Notes: generated from the sequence alone by a model not told the origin. A stretch of DNA of 64,000 nt from Saccharum officinarum (GCA_020631735.1 CM036199.1:17193955-17257954); one strand, 5' to 3'; shown: positions 22,969 to 34,690, numbered from the stretch's first letter. Made by a program: numbers and translations.

Positions 22969-23271
22969 GCGGTAGTGAATGGGGATAACATGCATGAGGA
23001 GGCAGGTGATTAATGTTTATTGCTACCAGAGTCTGCCAAGAAATGGTCATGCTCTTATAATCCTTAGACCAGGGCATGAGTATCATGTTGAAACCCCTGC
23101 CAAAAAGGAACTCATGCAATAGGATATGGTCTCGCTCTTCTCGTGTAGCAAATTGTATAACGGAGTCTGCGTGGAAGAATGCAACATGGATTGGGCTAGT
23201 CCTATAGCCAAATTGGTTTCAAAGGGCAACATAGGTATCTCTTATGAATGGATTTCCTGTGCTAGGACCAA
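22969..23271 (-). pseudogene. Possible DUF4283-like protein fragment
   Basis: In mixed minus-strand frames the peptide segments TSPIHVAF and EERDHILLHEFLFGRGFNM followed by LMPWSKDY resemble the N-terminal domain of grass DUF4283-type proteins often found with retroelements. No complete frame is present. This block also opens the 18.9-kb stretch repeated after the gap (copy at 41972-42272). Confidence 0.3.
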
Positions 23272-23289
23272 GAGCATCTCCAGTAGTTC

Positions 23290-23294
23290 CCCAG
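23290..23294. repeat. TSD CCCAG, left copy
   Basis: Precedes TGAAGGGTCGAG; repeated at 33398-33402. Confidence 0.9.
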
Positions 23295-24363
23295 TGAAGG
23301 GTCGAGATGGCGGACTAGAGGGGGGTGAATAGTCCTTTCTAAAACTTAAACGCGTAGGCTAACCAAAACAAATGCGGAAATAAACTTATCGGTCTAGCCA
23401 AGACTACACCCCTCTATCTAAGTTCTCTAGCACCTTGCAAAGATCCTAATTAAGCAACTAAGGTGCTAAGCTTACCAAGAGCTCACCTAATCAATTTTAG
23501 AGCAAGGTCACACAAACCTATGCACTAGTACTTTGCCAAACGAGGGAGCTCCTACACAACTAGTGAAGCAAAAGCACAAAGCTTAAGCTCGCTAGCAAAG
23601 CTCAATAACAAGGCAACTAATGCCAAATTAGAGAGCGCAAAACACTTAGCTACACAAACTAAGCAATGTGACTAACAAGGTTACACAAACCAAATTAGTC
23701 ACGCAAAGGGAAGCTTCTAGCTACACAAGCAAGAAGACAACTAGCAAGCTACACAAGCAAACTAGTTAAGAGCAACTACACAAGCACAAGTATATATGAA
23801 AGTAAATACAAGCTTGTGTTGTACGAAAGCAAACCACCGAGAAGAGTAGACAATGTTGACACGGTGATTTTCTCCCGAGGTTCACTTGGTTGCCTCCAAG
23901 CTACGTCCCCGTTGTGTCGACCAACACTTCGTGGTTCGGCGGCTAATCGGTCACACACCGAGCCTCTCAAAAGGCACCGCAAGAACCTACCATAAAGTGT
24001 GGTAGCTCAATGACACGCTCAACTAGAGTTGCTCTTCGCGATCCCCGCGGGGTGAGCACAATCCCCCTCACAAAGCTTCTCCGGAGCCTCGCACAATCTT
24101 CTTGCGAGCTTCGACGGAGCCACAAGCCACCAAGCCGTCTAGGAGGTGGCAACCTCCAAGAGTAACAAGCACCACCGGCTTGCAACACGATCACCTAGTG
24201 CCACTCGATGCAATCTCACAAAGCACTCGCACTAGAATCGCTCTCTCACTCGATCCGATGAACACTATCAAGCATGAGTGAGTTAGAGGGCTTCCAAGCA
24301 CTACCACATAAGCCACCAAGGCCAAAGTGTGCTCAGCTCGTGGCCACAACCGGCCAAGGCCTC

Positions 24364-24371
24364 TATTTATA
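24364..24371 (-). promoter_or_regulatory. TATA box in the 3' LTR
   Basis: TATAAATA on the minus strand, immediately downstream of the palindrome array (24416-24912). Confidence 0.65.
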
Positions 24372-24415
24372 ACCCCTCGGTCAAATAGAGCCGTTACCCC
24401 ACTTGACCGTTTTTC

Positions 24416-24912
24416 CGCGGGAGCACCGGACGCGCCGGTCGTAACAGACCGGACGCGCTCAACCGCGTCCGGTGCCCTAGCGATTTCAAACTCGTCCGTT
24501 AGAACCTCCAACGGTCACTGCGCGCCAACGGTCAAACGACACACCGGACGCGCTGTTGCGAACCACCGGACGCACCGGTGCGCACAGTTCCGCGCGCGCG
24601 AAGCAACCACCGGACGCGCTCCTCGCCACCACCGGACGCCACAGTACCCGCGTCCGGTGCGAGTCCAGTAAGCTCCCTGGACCACCGGACGCGTCCGATG
24701 GTGTGTCACCGGACGCGCACCGCGTCCGAAGACTACGTGACTCGCTGTTCGCCAGACCGGACGCGCCGGTCCCTTGGGTCACCGGACGCGCCGGTGCCAA
24801 ACCCTAGCTCGCGCGCCTGACGCCCACGCTGCACTGACCGGACGCGCCGGTCCACCGTGACCGCGTCCGGTGCAGCGTCCGGTGCAGCGTCCGGTGCAGC
24901 GTCCGGTCACCT
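24416..24912 (-). repeat. U3 palindrome array (ACCGGACGCG / CGCGTCCGGT) in the 3' LTR
   Basis: About nineteen copies of CCGGACGC or its complement in both directions within 500 bp, ending about 45 bp upstream of the TATA box. Many form short palindromes such as GACCGGACGCGCCGGTC. It replaces, at the same LTR position, the GACAGACGC array of the solo LTRs. Confidence 0.8.
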
Positions 24913-25733
24913 CTGTGACCGCGTTCTCCTCCGTTTCTTTTCCAACTTTCGGCGCAATAGAAAATAGGCATTTCACTTCCCCGAAATCGCCTGAATCCCG
25001 CGCTCGCACGTTTGGCGGGAGAGAGAGTGGAACCCAAACCCCTCTCTATCCGCAAACCACAGCGCGACCAATGCCACCTTTGCAAATGTGCCAACACCAT
25101 CAAGTGTACATCTCCATGTGCTTGTGTGTTAGCTTTTTCTCAATCATTTTCAAAGGAGTTAGGCACTCAACTTGCCTCGCCACTCGATCCTAACACGTAT
25201 GCAAAGTTAGATCGCTCAAGTGGCACTAGATGACCGATATGCAAACAAGTTTGCCCCTCTTAATAGTACGGCCATCTATCCTAAACCCGGTCATCAGCTT
25301 CTCTACACACCTATGACCGGTGAAATGGAAATGCCCTAGGTTATACCTTTGCCTTGCGCATTCCACTCCATCTCCTCTGATGTTGATGCAACACATGCAC
25401 CAACCAATCACCAAATGATATGATCCACTTCATATCATCACGTGACCGTATTGGTTCATCGATCTTGACCTCACTTGCTCTTCACCGTTGCCTTGGTCCT
25501 TCGGCGCCAAGCCATCACACAACTTGCCCTTCACCCTAGCAACCGGTCCATCAAGCCAAGCCTCATCTTGATCTTCTCCACCTTGGTCACATGACTCCAT
25601 GTCATGTCTCATATGCAATGAGCTCCTTCATGACACCATCACATGTGGACTAATCTCCTGTGTATCTCACATAACCACATATTAGTCCACCTAAGTTGTC
25701 ACTCAATTACCAAAACCAAACAAGGACCTTTCA

Positions 25734-25747
25734 ATCTCCCCCTTTTT
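25734..25747 (-). other. Polypurine tract of the gag-only element
   Basis: The minus strand reads AAAAAGGGGGAGAT directly before the 3' LTR. Confidence 0.85.
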
Positions 25748-28700
25748 GGTAATTGATGACAACTCTACAAAGATATGGAAATTATGCTTTTTCAAGCTAG
25801 CACTTCACATAAGTGTAAATTGCTAACTTGTTTTTGGATTTAATGTTACTTATCCAACTTTTAAGCTCTATGTTAAGATTTGGATAAGCACCATAAAATC
25901 CGACTTGGTAGTGATAACTCCCCCTACATATGTGCTCAAATGGTTTGGTTTCAAGCTTGCACATATGCATAAATATGAAATTTGTGGGAGGGTTAGCACT
26001 ACTAAGTGATGCTAAGGTGTATAGAATAAACCTTTGTAGCTCGATACAAATTAGTAGCTTGATACCATTTGAAAATCACAAGTTTGCCATCATCCTTAGC
26101 ATCATGAGTAGCTAGACATCAAAAACACTAGAATCCTCGTGAGATCACATTATAAGCATGGTTCTAGTTTTTGCATAATAATCACAAGTCTAGCTAACAT
26201 CCTATGCATGCTAGTTATCAAATCATCATTCAAGTTCTATAACTAGCATACACCACACAAGCAAGCATATTGAATTTAAGAACTTTATGCAATGCAAGCA
26301 AGCACATGAATTATGCACATATCAAATGTAATCAATCAAAGTTCATGAGCTTGCTCCCCCTACTTGTGTGCTTTCTTTGTCCAAGAATGTTTGATCCCCT
26401 TACATTCTTCAATGTTACTCCCTCTTTGTCCATGTTCATGTCCAATCTTTCCAATCTCTCCCAAAAGCTCAAAAGCTTTCATATCTTTGTCCAACTTCTC
26501 CCCCTTTGTCATCAATTTCCATAAAAGGTGTTCTTCTCAATTGATACAAAGGCTTGTATTTGGGGTAGATGGTTGAGACTTGAATATTGCATTTTTGATG
26601 GACATTACCACATATGTTGGAATGACAAACTTTATGGTTGCTCTTGAGATTCCACATAGGATCTTTGACCTTGATACCAATTGATGGGGCTCCTCCCCCT
26701 ATGTCATAGCATGTGTCATTCACTTGAGATACCACTTGAAAATGAGGGTAGCATTACTTGATTTGATCACTTAAAGTTGAGGATCACTTGTGAAACCATT
26801 GTCTTGCATGAATGATACCACGTGAAGATACCACGAGTAGGAATGTGATACCTTTTTGAAAGAATTTTCTAGTATGGATCCACTTTGAAGGATTTGACAA
26901 TAATATTCATTTCTTGAACATTCACTATCTTCATGAGTACCATTTGTAAGATATCACTTGTAAGTTGATGATCTAGACACCACTAGTGAATACCACTTGG
27001 AAGATCAATTTGAGTCTAGATACCACTTGAAACAAACTAGATATCTATTTTCATTATTGTCTTGTGCTTGTACTCTTATCATTGTCATGAGCTTCTTGTA
27101 TGACTTGAACTAAGTTGATCTAATGACAAGCTTCTTCACATCTCATGCTAAGGATTATCTTGCCAATGTTGTACTTGTCACTTGTTAGCAATCCAAACTA
27201 GAACAAGTACTTAGGTTCACTAGCTCATGAACAAATTCATACTCATACCACTAGATCATTTAGACAATCAAGCAATAGTGGTAGGCAATGAGTCAAAAAA
27301 AATTCATTTGTCATGCATGATCCTAATAAGCATGTACTATATGCACTAACCGCATACTAGTAAGGAATGAAATGATCATGCACATTTCAATGATACCTTT
27401 GCTATGTTGGAGTAGAGGATAGTCACATAGATTCCAATTCATTACTCCAATAGCAATATGAAGTCCAATTTATAAGCTTGGTGAAGACCAATCATCATAG
27501 ATAAATCCATTCTTCACCCATATGAAAATGTAAACCACTTATGATCAAGTGCACTATCTCTTGAGTTGTGGTTGGCTTGCTTCATCCTTTTGATCAATGC
27601 TTGCATGAGAGAACTACTTAGAATACCACTTGAAATACATGACTAGCTCTCTTTTGGGTGTTGCTTGTTCTTTAGATCAATCCTTTTGATTGCTTCAACT
27701 AAGCATCACAAGTTCCTCGGATCACCACTTCCATGTTAGCCTTCCAAGTCCCAAACTTGGTTTCACCTACACACGGCGGCAAGCCCCTCACTAGGGAGAA
27801 GTGACCTTTCTCCAAAGAACCACTCTTGATACTCACTTGAAATGATATAGTTTGATTGATCCAAATGATGAACTCAATCTTGATGAATAATCCTTGAATC
27901 TACATTTGAGTCCAACTCTTTCTACTTGTTTAAGTCCTTTTCTTTCTACCAAATGATCTCTAATCATCACTAGAACTTAAACTTCATCTTCATCTTAAGT
28001 TTGATCTTGATCTTCAAATTGAGTACCAAATAAGTACACCAAGTACATTCCATAATCAAATGTTCTTATACTCATTGCTTTTCATGCTTCTAGATCAATC
28101 CAAAACCAAACTTAGATACCTCAACCACTTATAAACATGTTTCCAACTTGAGGATCTTTCAATTAAAAGTGACTCTAGATTAATCCAATGATTTTCACTT
28201 TTCTGGCAGATTCTGTACCCTTCAAAGAATAATTCATATCTCCCAATGTACAGATCCAAATGCCATAAAATTTGGTGGAGATGTGCTTCACTAAGTCATA
28301 TAGCAATTGTAAAAATTTGAACTTCTTTTGACTTCTAGATTGCTACTAGATTTCAAATCTTCCACCACTGCTACATGCTGAAAACTGCTGCACTATAGCT
28401 GACAAGATGCACTCCAAAACCGAAGCATCTCTTATCCACTTCTCATGAAATTTCTACAGCATCTTCTTTCATAAGTGTAGAGCATGTATACCAAATTTCA
28501 AGCCAATCCAAATAGATTTGATCACTCAAACATGGCTAAGATCACTGCTAGCTCAGATTTTCAATATAGGACAGATTTCAATGCATGAGCTATTCTTCAA
28601 CAAAAGTGAATCAAACTTGAAACTAACTTGTTTGAATACTTTCATAAGACATATATATCCATTCAATCCACTTACTAAAGGTCATCTCATGAACTTATCC

Positions 28701-29077
28701 AACCCAAATCAATCCAAACTTGATTGCTAAGCATTTAATCCATTCAATCATCTCATAGCAAGCAACATTGCATATATATCCAATTCAATCAACTCATATG
28801 CACCCAAATAAAATAATCAACAAGAGATATACCTTGGTTAGCTCATGATTATTCATAGCAAGCTTTCAACTTGAATATTTGCAAGCCATCAAATATGATT
28901 CCAAATCACCACAACTTTGATTATTGCACTTGTATGTTGTAGTACTTTGGACTTCACTTATTTTGACTTGGCATTGGGATGGAATATGCACTAAGCTTTA
29001 AAACTTGATTCAACATATGATGACCAATATGAATCCAAATGAATCAAGCCTCCAATGCCGATGGTACCTACAAACAA
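25748..29077 (-). other. Non-coding internal region in place of pol
   Basis: 3.3 kb of AT-rich sequence between gag and the polypurine tract. No retrotransposon domain could be recognised in any frame. The phrase ATACCACTTGAAA and variants recur, for example near 26041, 26730, 26818, 26990, 27020 and 27622, mostly within 26700-27650. It may serve RNA packaging or simply be the decayed or replaced pol region. Confidence 0.7.
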
Positions 29078-30919
29078 TCATCCACTTTTTGATGGTACCC
29101 AAACAAGTTTGGGTCCTCTCAAGTTAGGAGCAACATACTTAGGCAAAGCCTTAGTATGGTTAGCGGGATGTTTTGCAATTCCAACCAATGAGGTACCATT
29201 GCCATCCTTTCTAAGCATATTAGTATTATCAATTGAAATAGGCTTAGAATTGTTACCTAGGGGACATGAATGAGCCATGTGTCCCCTTTCCCGGCATAAG
29301 TAGCAACTTCTTTTAGAGTGAGCCTTTTCTTCCTTGCTCATGTATTGCTTCTTAATGCCTTGCCTCTTATGAGTTGCTTGAGCCTTCTTCTCAAGCTTGG
29401 TAGGACACCCCGAGGCGAAGTGTCCCTTATCTTCACATTTGAAGCACTTGATGTGAGCATGTATTTTCTTCTCATCTTGATTCTTGCTCATCATCTTGGC
29501 ATCTTGAATTTGCATTGGATGCCTTGCTCTTCCACCCCTTCTTGTTTTCTTCTTCTTTATCATCAAGTCATTAACATCTTCATGATTGATCTTGACTTTA
29601 GCTTGGGGCTTTGCTTTTGGCTCAACTTGAGGCTTCTTGGTAGGGCAACACTTGGCAATATGTCCCATTTCATAGCATCGGTGGCACATGAGTTGGGATA
29701 GCTTCTTTGCATTTTGCTTCTTCATAATCTTGCCCTTGCTCTTGTTGTAGCCAATACCACTCTTATCACCATATCTTCTTTGATTGGTCATGATATGCTC
29801 AATGGCGATTTTAGAGTTGTAGCACCTCTCTAACTTGTTGCTCAAATTCTTCACTTCACTTTTGAGCTCATTGTTCTCCTTCAAAAGGTTAGTCTCACAA
29901 GACATAGAAGTAGAACAAGCATTTAATTGTGAAGAACATGGCATATCTAATAAATCATCACAAGAGGTGGATACATGCTTCTTGCCTACATCACAAGGGT
30001 TAGTAATATGTGATTGATCATTTGACCCAAATGATGAGCTCTCACTAGTTTTGGTTTCTTCATTAGAAAGCTTCTTAGTGAGTAAAGCATGTTCTTGTAC
30101 CAAGTTATCATGAGCAACACTAAGTTCCTCATGAGCCAATTTTAGCTCCTCATGTGAACAAATAGTAAGCTTTTGTTGTTCACATGTGGTTTTTAGAAAC
30201 AAGTTTTCTTTTTCCAATTTACTTGCTTTTTCCATTTCTCTTTTTAAGGCTCTTGAGAGTTTATAAAGAAGCTCAAAATTTGGATCATCATAATTAACAA
30301 CAAAACCACCAACATGTATCTTAGTGTTACCATGTGATGATATTGATGAGCTTGTTGAAGCATCACTCTCATAGCCATCATCTTCACCATCAAGTGTGCA
30401 TGAAGTAGAATCATCACCTGCATCACTTGTGGCATTATCGTCATTCTTGTCAAGTGATCTTGTGGAATGATCATCATCATCATCACTTGACATTGAGGTG
30501 GAGCAATCCTCCACAACCACCTCGTTGTGGTCATGCTCAACATCCTCATGTACCTCCATCACTATGTGATCATCCTTCTTGAATTTTCCATCATCCCAAA
30601 TTGAGGAGTCACAATAGTGATGCTTGAGCGCCGTCCACATGCTATGTGCACTTGAGAGACCCCTCACCTTGTCAAAAATCTCATCATTTAAAGCTTTGAT
30701 TAGATAAAACTTAGCTTGTGCATCAAGTGTTCGGCAATCTTTTTGAGCTTGGGTACGGTTACCACACCCATCCAAGTCATGAGAAAAACCAACAACTATG
30801 ATCCACCAAAACTTAGGGCCAAGAGCACGAAAATGATCAAGCATGTGATTTTTCCACCGTGCATAGTGAGTGCCATCAAAAATATGTTCCACACAATCAT
30901 CTAGCCCATAGGCCGCCAT
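29078..30919 (-). CDS. gag: Intact Gag of the non-autonomous element, 613 aa
   Basis: One uninterrupted frame from ATG at 30919, about 50 bp from the primer site. Residues about 1-110 form a UBN2/DUF4219-like capsid region (HYARWKNHMLDHFRALG, then AKFYLIKALNDEIFDKV). Residues 115-195 are acidic and Ser-rich. Residues 215-300 are predicted coiled coil by heptad-like Leu/Lys/Glu pattern. Three CX2CX4HX4C zinc knuckles follow at about 412-425, 492-505 and 539-552 (CHRCYEMGHIAKC, CFKCEDKGHFASGC, CYLCRERGHMAHSC), separated by Lys-rich linkers. It ends GPKLVWVPSKSG, about where a protease would begin in a full copia polyprotein. Gag builds the particle and binds RNA. Three knuckles and an intact frame suggest selection for packaging. 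Confidence 0.9.
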   Translation of the reverse strand: MAAYGLDDCVEHIFDGTHYARWKNHMLDHFRALGPKFWWIIVVGFSHDLDGCGNRTQAQKDCRTLDAQAKFYLIKALNDEIFDKVRGLSSAHSMWTALKHHYCDSSIWDDGKFKKDDHIVMEVHEDVEHDHNEVVVEDCSTSMSSDDDDDHSTRSLDKNDDNATSDAGDDSTSCTLDGEDDGYESDASTSSSISSHGNTKIHVGGFVVNYDDPNFELLYKLSRALKREMEKASKLEKENLFLKTTCEQQKLTICSHEELKLAHEELSVAHDNLVQEHALLTKKLSNEETKTSESSSFGSNDQSHITNPCDVGKKHVSTSCDDLLDMPCSSQLNACSTSMSCETNLLKENNELKSEVKNLSNKLERCYNSKIAIEHIMTNQRRYGDKSGIGYNKSKGKIMKKQNAKKLSQLMCHRCYEMGHIAKCCPTKKPQVEPKAKPQAKVKINHEDVNDLMIKKKKTRRGGRARHPMQIQDAKMMSKNQDEKKIHAHIKCFKCEDKGHFASGCPTKLEKKAQATHKRQGIKKQYMSKEEKAHSKRSCYLCRERGHMAHSCPLGNNSKPISIDNTNMLRKDGNGTSLVGIAKHPANHTKALPKYVAPNLRGPKLVWVPSKSG

Positions 30920-30955
30920 CCTCTCGGGTCGGTGAAGACCACAAATGAGAGACCC

Positions 30956-30970
30956 GGCTCTGATACCAAT
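30956..30970 (-). other. Primer binding site (tRNA-Met) of the gag-only element
   Basis: The minus strand reads ATTGGTATCAGAGCC directly after the LTR end CCCTTCA, a full match to the usual initiator-tRNA-Met site. Confidence 0.93.
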
Positions 30971-32038
30971 TGAAGGGTCGAGATGGCGGACTAGAGGGGG
31001 GTGAATAGTCCTTTCTAAAACTTAAACGCGTAGGCTAACCAAAACAAATGCGGAAATAAACTTATCGGTCTAGCCAAGACTACACCCCTCTATCTAAGTT
31101 CTCTAGCACCTTGCAAAGATCCTAATTAAGCAACTAAGGTGCTAAGCTTACCAAGAGCTCACCTAATCAATTTTAGAGCAAGGTCACACAAACCTATGCA
31201 CTAGTACTTTGCCAAACGAGGGAGCTCCTACACAACTAGTGAAGCAAAAGCACAAAGCTTAAGCTCGCTAGCAAAGCTCAATAACAAGGCAACTAATGCC
31301 AAATTAGAGAGCGCAAAACACTTAGCTACACAAACTAAGCAATGTGACTAACAAGGTTACACAAACCAAATTAGTCACGCAAAGGGAAGCTTCTAGCTAC
31401 ACAAGCAAGAAGACAACTAGCAAGCTACACAAGCAAACTAGTTAAGAGCAACTACACAAGCACAAGTATATATGAAAGTAAATACAAGCTTGTGTTGTAC
31501 GAAAGCAAACCACCGAGAAGAGTAGACAATGTTGACACGGTGATTTTCTCCCGAGGTTCACTTGGTTGCCTCCAAGCTACGTCCCCGTTGTGTCGACCAA
31601 CACTTCGTGGTTCGGCGGCTAATCGGTCACACACCGAGCCTCTCAAAAGGCACCGCAAGAACCTACCATAAAGTGTGGTAGCTCAATGACACGCTCAACT
31701 AGAGTTGCTCTTCGCGATCCCCGCGGGTGAGCACAATCCCCCTCACAAAGCTTCTCCGGAGCCTCGCACAATCTTCTTGCGAGCTTCGACGGAGCCACAA
31801 GCCACCAAGCCGTCTAGGAGGTGGCAACCTCCAAGAGTAACAAGCACCACCGGCTTGCAACACGATCACCTAGTGCCACTCGATGCAATCTCACAAAGCA
31901 CTCGCACTAGAATCGCTCTCTCACTCGATCCGATGAACACTATCAAGCATGAGTGAGTTAGAGGGCTTCCAAGCACTACCACATAAGCCACCAAGGCCAA
32001 AGTGTGCTCAGCTCGTGGCCACAACCGGCCAAGGCCTC

Positions 32039-32046
32039 TATTTATA
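32039..32046 (-). promoter_or_regulatory. TATA box in the 5' LTR (element promoter)
   Basis: TATAAATA on the minus strand. This is the likely promoter driving gag transcription. Confidence 0.68.
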
Positions 32047-32097
32047 ACCCCTCGGTCAAATAGAGCCGTTACCCCACTTGACCGTTTTTCCGCGGGA

Positions 32098-32572
32098 GCA
32101 CCGGACGCGCCGGTCGTAACAGACCGGACGCGCTCAACCGCGTCCGGTGCCCTAGCGATTTCAAACTCGTCCGTTAGAACCTCCAACGGTCACTGCGCGC
32201 CAACGGTCAAACGACACACCGGACGCGCTGTTGCGAACCACCGGACGCACCGGTGCGCACAGTTCCCGCGCGCGCGAAGCAACCACCGGACGCGCTCCTC
32301 GCCACCACCGGACGCCACAGTACCCGCGTCCGGTGCGAGTCCAGTAAGCTCCCTGGACCACAGGACGCGTCCGATGGTGTGTCACCGGACGCGCACCGCG
32401 TCCGAAGACTACGTGACTCGCTGTTCGCCAGACCGGACGCGCCGGTCCCTTGGGTCACCGGACGCGCCGGTGCCAAACCCTAGCTCGCGCGCCTGACGCC
32501 CGCGCTGCACTGACCGGACGCGCCGGTCCACCGTGACCGCGTCCGGTGCAGCGTCCGGTGCAGCGTCCGGTC
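32098..32572 (-). repeat. U3 palindrome array in the 5' LTR
   Basis: Same ACCGGACGCG array as 24416-24912, one 12-bp unit shorter. Confidence 0.8.
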
Positions 32573-33397
32573 ACCTCTGTGACCGCGTTCTCCTCCGTTT
32601 CTTTTCCAACTTTCGGCGCAATAGAAAATAGGCATTTCACTTCCCCGAAATCGCCTGAATCCCGCGCTCGCACGTTTGGCGGGAGAGAGAGTGGAACCCA
32701 AACCCCTCTCTATCCGCAAACCACAGCGCGACCAATGCCACCTTTGCAAATGTGCCAACACCATCAAGTGTACATCTCCATGTGCTTGTGTGTTAGCTTT
32801 TTCTCAATCATTTTCAAAGGAGTTAGGCACTCAACTTGCCTCGCCACTCGATCCTAACACGTATGCAAAGTTAGATCGCTCAAGTGGCACTAGATGACCG
32901 ATATGCAAACAAGTTTGCCCCTCTTAATAGTACGGCCATCTATCCTAAACCCGGTCATCAGCTTCTCTACACACCTATGACCGGTGAAATGGAAATGCCC
33001 TAGGTTATACCTTTGCCTTGCGCATTCCACTCCATCTCCTCTGACGTTGATGCAACACATGCACCAACCAATCACCAAATGATATGATCCACTTCATATC
33101 ATCACGTGACCGTATTGGTTCATCGATCTTGACCTCACTTGCTCTTCACCGTTGCCTTGGTCCTTCGGCGCCAAGCCATCACACAACTTGCCCTTCACCC
33201 TAGCAACCGGTCCATCAAGCCAAGCCTCATCTTGATCTTCTCCACCTTGGTCACATGACTCCATGTCATGTCTCATATGCAATGAGCTCCTTCATGACAC
33301 CATCACATGTGGACTAATCTCCTGTGTATCTCACATAACCACATATTAGTCCACCTAAGTTGTCACTCAATTACCAAAACCAAACAAGGACCTTTCA

Positions 33398-33402
33398 CCC
33401 AG
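33398..33402. repeat. TSD CCCAG, right copy
   Basis: Matches 23290-23294. Confidence 0.9.
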
Positions 33403-33735
33403 TACCTCCCCCTATCCCCATAAAACTATCATATTAGGGACATCTATGCTTTTTTTCTTGCTCTAGCATCTATGGCTTTTTCTTGCTCCAGCAGTTTCCT
33501 AATACCTCTCTTTTTTTGGTGGCCACCAGTATTTCTCTCATCTCCCCTCAAAGAAAGGGGGAGATATAACTCCCCCAATACCATGGGGACCATCTCAACT
33601 ACTACTTTTTAGCCATATTTTCTCTTACACTCCTGTGGCAGCATCTCTCCCAATAAATCTAGAAAGTGATATTGGGCTACCCCAATATCATCTTATTGGA
33701 GAAGTTGTATTGGGGGACGGTTGGAGATGCTCTAA

Positions 33736-34001
33736 TGTCAATAGCAAGAACCGCATTTGCATGGTTCGTCTCCATGATGCTCATCTTCGCATTCGGTTCA
33801 ATGACCGAAAGGAACGGGGCACTGGCTCTATTCTGCATATACACATTCGTGTACAATGACTACGTGATCAATGAAATACCAATAGTCGTATTGCACATAG
33901 ACTGGGATACATACCATTGTGGATCGTGCTTGCCTGTCTCTGCAACGGAAGAAAGGTGGATGTATGTTAGCGCAGCGGGAACAGAATACATTAAGATCTA
34001 A
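33736..34001 (+). other. Possible coding segment with two membrane-like stretches
   Basis: A plus-strand frame that opens inside the MITE end and continues to a TAA at 33999-34001. It contains two hydrophobic stretches (FAWFVSMMLIFAF and ALALFCIYTFVY) separated by a polar turn, then a hydrophilic tail. The part after the MITE may be an exon of a membrane protein, but I recognise no family and no start is convincing. Confidence 0.25.
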
Positions 34002-34009
34002 AGAATGCG

Positions 34010-34690
34010 TCGACTCCTCAAACAAAAACCACGTCCACGTCATCCGAAATATTCTCCACCGTTCGATCTCCCCATCCAATGCCCTAGATTGGTCCGAACA
34101 GCTTCCGGCCGGAGCTGCTTCTCCTGCTTCTCGTGCGCTTCTCCGCCTTCTTATCAACTTTTTAGGCTTCGCGTTCAAATCTAGGCCAGTAAATATATAC
34201 TCAGCTTCCACTTCTTCTTGGTAAAAAAAAGAAAAAAATCTCCCGTTCTCTCTCGTCACTTCCTCCCTCGTCCTCCCGACACAGGGGGCGACGGTGACGG
34301 CGACGGGCACGAGCGGCACGCCGTGGCCGCCCCGCCTCCTCGTCCTCCTCCTCCCGCAACGGCAGCGGGCACGAGGCAGTGGCGTAGCCTACAAGAAGTG
34401 CAGCGGCGTGGGGCGGCACCCCTCCCTCTCCCCCGTCCTCCGTGTGGTCTCCTCGATGCCACCTCTCGTCGGGGCACCGCGCTCCTCCTGTCGGTGAAAC
34501 ACTAGGTATGATGCTGGATGGGCCAAACCCTAAACTTCGGCGTGCACTCTCTCCCCTTCCCCTCCTCTTCCCTAAACTCCCTCTCCTCATTGCGGATACA
34601 ACAATCCAATTTTATGGCCCCACAGTAGTAATTGTTGTTGTGCTATGGTTGATTTACAAAATCAAAGGACTAATCCCTCTTGTTTGACCT
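34010..34690 (+). other. Promoter and first-exon-like GC-rich block
   Basis: A possible TATA (AAATATATA, 34192-34200) is followed by a T/C-rich stretch and a GC-rich block (34256-34503) with open frames on both strands. A GTATGA donor-like site lies at 34506 and a CCCCACAG acceptor-like site at 34619-34626. It looks like the 5' end of a grass gene cut off by the gypsy insertion at 35027. No product can be named. Confidence 0.3.

Larger units (their letters stand above)
23295..25733 (-). repeat. 3' LTR of the gag-only element (2439 bp)
   Basis: On the minus strand it starts TGAAAGGTCCTTG and ends CATCTCGACCCTTCA. It has three consecutive GCGTCCGGTGCA units where the 5' LTR has two. Confidence 0.92.
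23295..33397 (-). mobile_element. Complete non-autonomous LTR retrotransposon with gag only (TR-GAG type, SIRE-like LTRs)
   Basis: A 10.1-kb minus-strand element with perfect TSD CCCAG. It has a 5' LTR (30971-33397), a tRNA-Met primer site (30956-30970), an intact gag (29078-30919), 3.3 kb of non-coding sequence (25748-29077), a polypurine tract (25734-25747) and a 3' LTR (23295-25733). No protease, integrase, RT or RNase H homology is present on either strand. The LTRs differ by one 12-bp repeat unit, two one-base indels and at least three substitutions in about 2.43 kb, so insertion was recent. It must use enzymes of an autonomous partner. The same family left the solo LTRs at 1473-12973 and 37980-40393. 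Confidence 0.9.
30971..33397 (-). repeat. 5' LTR of the gag-only element (2427 bp)
   Basis: Nearly identical to 23295-25733. Visible differences include CCACAGGACG for CCACCGGACG and CTCTGACGTTG for CTCTGATGTTG. Confidence 0.92.
23272..33732. mobile_element. MITE with GAGCATCTCC termini, split by the gag-only element
   Basis: The left end GAGCATCTCCAGTAGTTCCCC (23272-23294, including the TSD) and the right part 33398-33732 ending GGTTGGAGATGCTC form inverted termini of about 20 bp. The element's own length is about 350 bp. It contains a tandem duplication near 33441-33495 (CATCTATG followed by a T-rich tract, twice). Flanking bases CAA and TAA give no perfect TSD; a PIF/Harbinger type is possible. 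Confidence 0.5.

Noticed and set aside
24416..24912. Spaced short repeats reminiscent of a CRISPR array
   Set aside because: Units occur in both directions with irregular spacing, inside a plant retrotransposon LTR, with no cas genes.
24327..25233. Many small frames rich in RTR/PDA repeats
   Set aside because: Produced by the palindromic array in the LTR; the same frames recur at 32002, 43373 and 51004 because the LTR recurs.
29318..29701. 127-codon hydrophobic plus-strand frame that looks like a membrane protein
   Set aside because: It is the antisense shadow of the Lys-rich zinc-knuckle part of gag (same at 48321-48704).
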